DNA of 64,000 nt from positions 1,922,001 through 1,986,000 of the forward strand of contig CP131915.1 in NCBI GenBank assembly GCA_030704225.1. Direction: 5' to 3'. The number at the start of each line of letters is the position of its first letter. Within the stretch, counting starts at the first letter, position 1. The notes below the pieces were generated by a model. It did not search any database and was not told the DNA's origin. It saw nothing but the letters and a program-made list of their open reading frames with translations. A program made the position numbers and the translations under genes. Origin of the DNA: Kosakonia sp. H02 (lineage in GTDB: Bacteria > Pseudomonadota > Gammaproteobacteria > Enterobacterales > Enterobacteriaceae). Shown piece by piece: positions 59,107 through 64,000 of this stretch.

Positions 59107-60264
59107 TCAGGACGCGGGGATGACCACCGGTTTATTGCCGCTCAGCTCGCTGACCAGGTCATTTGCGCCGTCGCTCATGCTGGTAAAGCGTGTCAGTGGC
59201 GAACGGGTGATCACCACAAAGACGCCCACGTTATGCTGCGGCACCATCGCCATATAGGTGATAAAACCGCCACCGCCGCCGGTTTTCTGAATGATCCCCG
59301 GATGGCCCTCTTTCGGCGCCATATACACCCAGCCCAGACCGAGCGCGTCGGCTTTGCCCGGCACATCCATACCAATAACCCTGGTCAATTGATTGCGCGG
59401 GTAAATCAGCGTCTGCATGCGATCGGCCTGCGCATTGCGGGTGTAAAAGTCGGAAGAGAGGAACTGCTGCATCCAGCGCATCATATCGCCAGGCGTGGAG
59501 TAGACGCCGCCGCTGCCAATCGCCGCCAGCGTGTTGTTGCACGGGCTGGCGCCTTTCTCGGCCACCATCAGGCGCTTGCATTGATCCGGCGACGGGGTAA
59601 ATGTCGTGTCTTTCATCCCCAGCGGGCGGGTAATTTGCTCTTCAAACAGTTGCGGATAAGGCTTACCCGCCGCCTGCGAAAGGGCATCGGCCAGCAGATC
59701 AAACGCCAGGTTGGAGTAGGCCGCCTGCGTGCCCGGCGTGGTTTTCAGTGTGGCGGTGGAGAGCCAGTTCCAGCGCTGCTGCTGTGTCGGCCAGACAAAC
59801 ACCGGGCGATGCGCCGCACCGCCGGGCTGTTCGCGCGGCAAGCTGCTGGTGTGCGTTGCCAGGTTCACCAGCGTAATCGGCGTGCCCTGGTAAGTCGGCA
59901 CGCGTGCGCCAGGCGGGGCATATTTGCTTAACGGATCGTCGAGCCGCACTTTGCCCTGATCGAGCAGTTTTACCAGCATCTCACTGGTCATCAATTTGGA
60001 AAGCGAGGCGATACGAATAACCGAATCCAGCTGCGGGCGCACATTGTTGCCCGGACGGGTTTCGCCAAAACTGCGGAACACGCGCTGATTTCCGTCAATC
60101 ACCACCATCGCCATGCCGGTCGCGCCGCTGCCGTAAAAGATATGGTTGGCATAACGATCGACAATATCTGAAGCAAACTCCGGGTCGGGGGATTGTTGCG
60201 CCGCCCGGGCGCTGGTCACACTCAGCGCACACAACATCGCGGAGAAAAGCAGACAACGTTTCAA
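59107..60264 (-). CDS. ampH: Penicillin-binding protein AmpH (DD-carboxypeptidase/endopeptidase)
   Basis: A class C beta-lactamase-fold PBP. E. coli AmpH trims and cleaves peptidoglycan stem peptides and has little beta-lactamase activity. 385 residues, the E. coli length. Signal peptide MKRCLLFSAMLCALSVTSARA; active-site Ser in IASLSKLMTSE (S-x-x-K), YSN in QAAYSNLAFD, and KTGGGGGFITYM. In E. coli it is a divergent neighbour of sbmA; here an isochorismatase-like gene lies between them. Confidence 0.95.
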   Translation of the reverse strand: MKRCLLFSAMLCALSVTSARAAQQSPDPEFASDIVDRYANHIFYGSGATGMAMVVIDGNQRVFRSFGETRPGNNVRPQLDSVIRIASLSKLMTSEMLVKLLDQGKVRLDDPLSKYAPPGARVPTYQGTPITLVNLATHTSSLPREQPGGAAHRPVFVWPTQQQRWNWLSTATLKTTPGTQAAYSNLAFDLLADALSQAAGKPYPQLFEEQITRPLGMKDTTFTPSPDQCKRLMVAEKGASPCNNTLAAIGSGGVYSTPGDMMRWMQQFLSSDFYTRNAQADRMQTLIYPRNQLTRVIGMDVPGKADALGLGWVYMAPKEGHPGIIQKTGGGGGFITYMAMVPQHNVGVFVVITRSPLTRFTSMSDGANDLVSELSGNKPVVIPAS

Positions 60265-60454
60265 CGAAGGGATCCATTAATTACTGGGAAAGATAGAGCG
60301 TATTTATACTACTTAGCGCGTCGTTGCAAAGGGCGAATAAGCGTATTGTTTCTTCCTAATCCGTAACGATAGATGAATATGAAAATTTTTCCCTGGGGCG
60401 GCGGGGACAACGGGCTGTGATAAGCTCCTGTTTTCCTAACGCAGGAGTCAGGCA

Positions 60455-60988
60455 ATGGCAGGTCAACGGGTAGTGATGGTCGTGGATATGCAAAACGGCG
60501 TATTCGCCACACCGCGTCTCCAACGCGAGCAGTGCGTGGCACGTATTAACCAGTTAACGGCGGCGGCAGACCAGGTAATTTTTATTCAACATGCCGAAGC
60601 GGGTGGGCTGGAAGAGGGCAGTGAAGGGTTTGCGCTGCTACCAGAGTTAAACCAGCCGGCGAACGCGTTATACGTGACCAAAACCGCCTGCGACGGTTTC
60701 TACAAAACAGCGCTGGAAAACGTCCTGCGCGAGCATAATATTTCGGCATTTGTGATGTGTGGCTGCGCCACCGATTACTGTGTTGATACGACGCTGAAAA
60801 ACGGGGCCAGCCGGGGCTATGCGATTACCGTCGCGCAGGATGCGCACACCACCGCCAATCGCCCGGCGGCGCAGGCCGCGACCCTTATCGATCACTATAA
60901 CGAGGTATGGCGAACGTTAACGGTGCCGGGAAATCCGGTGCAGGTGAAAACTGTCGAAACAATTGTTCACGAATGGCTTACGAACTAA
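60455..60988 (+). CDS. Cysteine hydrolase, isochorismatase family
   Basis: A 177-residue Rossmann-like hydrolase. The Asp-Lys-Cys triad is visible: Asp11 in VVMVVDMQNGVF, Lys in ALYVTKTACDGFYKTAL and Cys in CGCATDYCVDTTLKNG. Family members hydrolyse isochorismate, nicotinamide, ureidoacrylate or N-carbamoyl compounds; the substrate here is unknown. AGGAG precedes the ATG. It is inserted between ampH and sbmA relative to E. coli and has its own terminator. Confidence 0.9.
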   Translation: MAGQRVVMVVDMQNGVFATPRLQREQCVARINQLTAAADQVIFIQHAEAGGLEEGSEGFALLPELNQPANALYVTKTACDGFYKTALENVLREHNISAFVMCGCATDYCVDTTLKNGASRGYAITVAQDAHTTANRPAAQAATLIDHYNEVWRTLTVPGNPVQVKTVETIVHEWLTN

Positions 60989-61020
60989 CAGGTTAACCTT
61001 AGGTCGAATTACGCGAACCA

Positions 61021-61045
61021 GCGCCGCATAATGCGGCGCTTTTTT
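61021..61045 (+). terminator. Rho-independent terminator of the cysteine hydrolase gene
   Basis: GCGCCGCAT-A-ATGCGGCGC then TTTTTT, 32 bases beyond the stop. Confidence 0.9.
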
Positions 61046-61117
61046 GTCGCTGCCGCACGGCGGCAAGCCGATACACAGCATGTGTCGTTGATAATAAGAA
61101 GTACGCAGGAGAGCACT

Positions 61118-62338
61118 ATGTTTAAATCCTTCTTTCCGAAGCCGACGCTGTTTTTCGTGTCGGCTTTTATCTGGGCGCTGCTCGCGGTGATTTTCTGGCA
61201 GGCGGGCGGTGAAAGCTGGCTGATGCGCTTAACCGGCGTGTCGGCAGAAGTGCCAATCAGCGCCACGCGCTTTTGGTGCCCCAGCTTCCTGCTTTTTTAT
61301 GCTTATTACGCCGTGTGCGTTGGCCTGTTCGCGCTGGCCTGGTTTACGTTGTCGCCCCATCGCTGGCAGTACTGGTCAATTCTCGGTACGGCGTTAATTA
61401 TCTTCGTCACCTGGTTTTTGGTGGAAGTGAACGTCGCTATCAACGCCTGGTATGAGCCGTTTTACGATCTGATTCAAAAAGCGCTGAGCGCGCCCAATAC
61501 CGTCAGCCTTAATCAACTGTATAGCGAGATTGGCGTGTTTCTGTGGATTGCGCTGATTGCCGTGACGGTATCGGTGCTGAACAGCTTTTTCGTCAGCCAC
61601 TATGTGTTTCGCTGGCGCACGGCGATGAACGAATATTACATGGCGCACTGGGAGCATCTGCGCCATATCGAAGGCGCAGCGCAGCGCGTGCAGGAAGACA
61701 CCATGCGTTTTGCCTCGACGCTTGAAGATATGGGCGTCAGCTTTATCAATGCGGTGATGACGTTGATTGCCTTTTTGCCGGTGCTGGTGGCGCTGTCGCC
61801 GCGCGTGCAGGAGTTGCCGCTGGTGGGGCATATCGCTTACGGCCTGGTGATTGCCGCCATCGGTTGGGCGCTGTTTGGCACGCTGCTGCTGGCGTTAATC
61901 GGCATCAAGCTGCCGGGGCTGGAATTTAAAAACCAGCGCGTGGAAGCGGCATACCGTAAAGAGCTGGTGTATGGCGAAGATGACGCCGGTCGCGCACGGC
62001 CCCATACCGTTGCCGAGCTGTTTAATGCCGTGCGGCGGAACTATTTTCGCCTCTATTTCCACTATATGTATTTCAACATCGCCCGTATCCTGTACCTGCA
62101 AGTGGATGTGGTGTTCGGCCTGGTGGTGCTGTTCCCGACGATTGCCGCCGGGGCTATCACTTTCGGTCTGATGCGCCAAATCACTAACGTATTTGAACAG
62201 GTGCGCAGTTCGTTCCAGTATTTGATCGCCTCCTGGACGACGCTGGTGGAGCTGATGTCTATCTATAAGCGTTTGCGCAGTTTTGAGCGCGAGCTGGATG
62301 GGCACACCATCGAGCCTGTGCCTCATCATCTTGGTTAA
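61118..62338 (+). CDS. sbmA: Peptide antibiotic transporter SbmA
   Basis: Proton-driven inner-membrane dimeric transporter that takes up microcins B17 and J25, bleomycin and proline-rich antimicrobial peptides. 406 residues, as in E. coli. About eight hydrophobic helices are seen, starting LFFVSAFIWALLAVIFW; the EAYRKELVYGEDDA-like segment (VEAAYRKELVYGEDDAGRA) marks the SbmA/BacA family. It is ABC-like in fold but has no ATPase domain. CAGGAG precedes ATG-61118. yaiW follows after 12 bases, as in E. coli. Confidence 0.97.
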   Translation: MFKSFFPKPTLFFVSAFIWALLAVIFWQAGGESWLMRLTGVSAEVPISATRFWCPSFLLFYAYYAVCVGLFALAWFTLSPHRWQYWSILGTALIIFVTWFLVEVNVAINAWYEPFYDLIQKALSAPNTVSLNQLYSEIGVFLWIALIAVTVSVLNSFFVSHYVFRWRTAMNEYYMAHWEHLRHIEGAAQRVQEDTMRFASTLEDMGVSFINAVMTLIAFLPVLVALSPRVQELPLVGHIAYGLVIAAIGWALFGTLLLALIGIKLPGLEFKNQRVEAAYRKELVYGEDDAGRARPHTVAELFNAVRRNYFRLYFHYMYFNIARILYLQVDVVFGLVVLFPTIAAGAITFGLMRQITNVFEQVRSSFQYLIASWTTLVELMSIYKRLRSFERELDGHTIEPVPHHLG

Positions 62339-62350
62339 CAAAGGAACGTT

Positions 62351-63460
62351 ATGTTTTTCGTCCCCCGTTTTGGCTGGCTGCTGGCAACCTTGATCCTTGC
62401 CGGTTGTAGTGCGCAAGGCCCGTTTTCGCAAAAGGAAACGGAGAAAGAGCAAAAGAAGGAAACGCCGCTGGATGTCGCAAGCGTCGTGCGCCAGAAGATC
62501 CCCGCCAGTGTGAAAGACAGGGATGGCTGGGCGCAGGATCTGGCGACCACCTTCAAAAGCCAGAAGCTTGCGCCGACGCTGGAAAACATCTGCTCGGTGC
62601 TGGCGGTAGCGCAGCAGGAGTCCAATTACCAGTCGGATCCGGCGGTGCCGGGGTTAAGCAAAATCGCCTGGAAAGAGATCGATAAACGTGCCGAACGGTT
62701 GCATATTCCCACGCTGCTGGTGCATACGGCGCTGAAGATCAACTCGCCCAACGGCAAAAGCTACAGCGAGCGGCTGGACCGCGTGAGAACGGAAAAAGAG
62801 CTGAGCGCCATTTTCGATGACATGATCGGCATGGTGCCGATGGGGCAAACCCTGTTTGGCTCCTTTAACCCGGTGCGCACTGGCGGGCCAATGCAGGTGA
62901 GCATCGCCTTTGCCGAGCAGCACACGGACGGCTATCCGTGGGAAATGAAAGGCACGGTGCGCCAGGAAGTCTTCACCCGCCGGGGCGGGTTGTGGTTCGG
63001 CACGTATCATCTGTTGAACTATCCTGCCAACTACAGCGCGCCAATTTACCGTTTCGCCGATTTTAACGCGGGCTTTTACGCCAGCCGCAACGCCGCTTTT
63101 CAAAATGCCGTCAGCAAGGCGACCGGCGTGAAACTGGCGTTAGATGGCGATCTTATCCTCTACGGCAGCAGTGAAGCGGGTAGCACAGAACGCGCGGTGC
63201 GCAAGCTGGGGCCACAGCTTGCGATGAGCGACAGGGATATTCGCCGCCAGCTTGAGCGGGGCGACAGCGTAAAGTTTGAAGAGACCACACTCTACGATGA
63301 GGTTTATCGTCTGGCGGAGAAACGCAGCGGGAAGCGCCTGCCGAGAGAGATGTTGCCGGGGATTCAGTTAGAAAGCCCGAAGATCACGCGCAACCTGACA
63401 ACAGCCTGGTTTGCAAAGCGCGTCGACGATCGTCGGGCAGCGTGCATGGGGCAACGTTAG
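62351..63460 (+). CDS. yaiW: Surface-exposed outer-membrane lipoprotein YaiW
   Basis: A 369-residue lipoprotein. The lipobox is LAGC in LLATLILAGCSAQG, preceded by a short hydrophobic signal. The body (NICSVLAVAQQESNYQSDPAVPGLSKIAWKEIDKRAERL; MVPMGQTLFGSFNPVRTGGPMQVS; RRGGLWFGTYHLLNYP) follows E. coli YaiW, which works with SbmA in uptake of antimicrobial peptides. AAAGGAACGTT precedes the ATG. It is co-transcribed with sbmA and overlaps yaiY by 4 bases on the opposite strand. Confidence 0.95.
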   Translation: MFFVPRFGWLLATLILAGCSAQGPFSQKETEKEQKKETPLDVASVVRQKIPASVKDRDGWAQDLATTFKSQKLAPTLENICSVLAVAQQESNYQSDPAVPGLSKIAWKEIDKRAERLHIPTLLVHTALKINSPNGKSYSERLDRVRTEKELSAIFDDMIGMVPMGQTLFGSFNPVRTGGPMQVSIAFAEQHTDGYPWEMKGTVRQEVFTRRGGLWFGTYHLLNYPANYSAPIYRFADFNAGFYASRNAAFQNAVSKATGVKLALDGDLILYGSSEAGSTERAVRKLGPQLAMSDRDIRRQLERGDSVKFEETTLYDEVYRLAEKRSGKRLPREMLPGIQLESPKITRNLTTAWFAKRVDDRRAACMGQR

Positions 63461-63765
63461 CGCGAATGATGCCGACGCCAGCGTAAAACGAGAATGATGA
63501 CGCCTAACAATGCGCTTCCGGCGATAAACGGCACAAGACCGAAAATAGTGCCTACGCCCATCCCCATTTCAACGTGGGGACGCGTTGCGTCCTGCGCTTG
63601 CATCAGGTGTTCAAACACGCCTGGGGCGTGCACCAGCAGGTTAAGCAACTGCGCGCCTGCCCAGAAGCAAAGCAGCACAAAGACAGCGTAAGCAATATTA
63701 CCCGGTCTGGAGGTGTCACGTTTTTTCGCGCCCTTAAAGGGTTTTGAGAGGGTAAAATCAGCCAT
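63457..63765 (-). CDS. yaiY: Inner-membrane protein YaiY (DUF2755)
   Basis: A 102-residue protein, the E. coli length. Two membrane helices are seen: NIAYAVFVLLCFWAGAQLLNLL (about 23-44) and GTIFGLVPFIAGSALLGVIILVLR near the C-terminus, with a His/Arg-rich tail WRRHHSR. Start ATG-63765 is six bases after GGAGG. The function is unknown. It converges on yaiW with a 4-bp overlap. The remaining 235 bp of the window upstream of it show no gene. Confidence 0.93.
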   Translation of the reverse strand: MADFTLSKPFKGAKKRDTSRPGNIAYAVFVLLCFWAGAQLLNLLVHAPGVFEHLMQAQDATRPHVEMGMGVGTIFGLVPFIAGSALLGVIILVLRWRRHHSR

Positions 63766-64000
63766 AAGACCTCCGGTACTCGTTACTTTCAAACGCTCAA
63801 ATAAAATGGGCTCAGAGCCGTAACTCCCGGTTAGTTTGGCACCAGTCCTGGTTTGTCAACATCAGAATGGTGATAATTTCAGACCGGGAATGATCCCAGG
63901 CGATCAATTTTTGTTTGGGCTCACATTTTTGTAACGTTTTAATTACTCTCGTAACATTTCAGATTTACCGCATACGCCACAGACCCAAATGTTGGGCTGT

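Overview
The window is chromosomal DNA of a gamma-proteobacterium of the order Enterobacterales. Housekeeping proteins (CysJIH, FadE, GmhA, DinB, PepD, Gpt, FrsA, Crl, PhoE, ProBA, HemB, AmpH, SbmA, YaiW) match their E. coli counterparts closely, usually residue for residue in length, and the single tRNA appears identical to E. coli thrW. The accessory content (eutBC-eat without a microcompartment, an hmu/hem heme locus, several peptide and acid catabolic genes) suggests an Enterobacter/Kosakonia/Klebsiella-like genus. The exact genus cannot be fixed from this sequence alone.

Layout. 1-4225: cysJ (5' end outside the window), cysI and cysH for assimilatory sulfate reduction. 4354-6960: a gamma-glutamyltransferase-family gene divergent from a beta-hydroxyacid dehydrogenase. 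7023-7937: an ars operon whose arsB has been reduced to 41 codons by an internal deletion. 8268-16037: a GntR regulator, a complete peptide-type ABC importer and a second gamma-glutamyltransferase homologue in one operon, with a near-ideal operator palindrome upstream. 16038-16535: REP/BIME DNA split by a 330-bp insert. 16536-31465: conserved core (yafV, fadE, gmhA, yafJ, yafK, dinB, pepD, gpt, frsA, crl, phoE, proB, proA, thrW).

31466-35555 is a small accessory stretch: a Tlde1-like L,D-transpeptidase-type effector with a small membrane partner, an HxlR regulator with an SDR enzyme, zinT under a Zur box, a YciG-like KGG protein, a 25-codon ORF and a SelW-like protein. 35629-40525 is a Fur-controlled heme uptake locus whose inner-membrane permease and ATPase have collapsed into a 150-residue hemU-hemV hybrid. 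40604-42819 holds a GT8 glycosyltransferase and an FAD oxidase.

42987-50444 is the most unusual part. A LacI-type regulator faces a six-gene operon encoding an APH-type kinase, an enolase paralogue with altered active-site residues, an MHS-type transporter, a D-2-hydroxyacid dehydrogenase, a 2-keto-4-pentenoate hydratase-type enzyme and an HpaI-type aldolase. It looks like a complete catabolic pathway for an unidentified organic acid, ending in pyruvate plus an aldehyde. A 14-bp perfect palindrome and a CRP-like site lie upstream of the kinase.

50735-52293: a CinA-C protein, a DUF421 protein and a membrane protein of unknown function. 52381-55925: eat-eutB-eutC, ethanolamine uptake and cleavage outside a microcompartment, preceded by a textbook sigma-54 promoter and NtrC-like sites. 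56151-63765: an OlsF-like acyltransferase, hemB, ampH, a cysteine hydrolase, sbmA, yaiW and yaiY. REP elements punctuate many gene ends. Compared with E. coli K-12, cysJIH is joined to the yafV-fadE region, ivy is missing, and the long thrW-to-hemB interval is reduced to about 27 kb.
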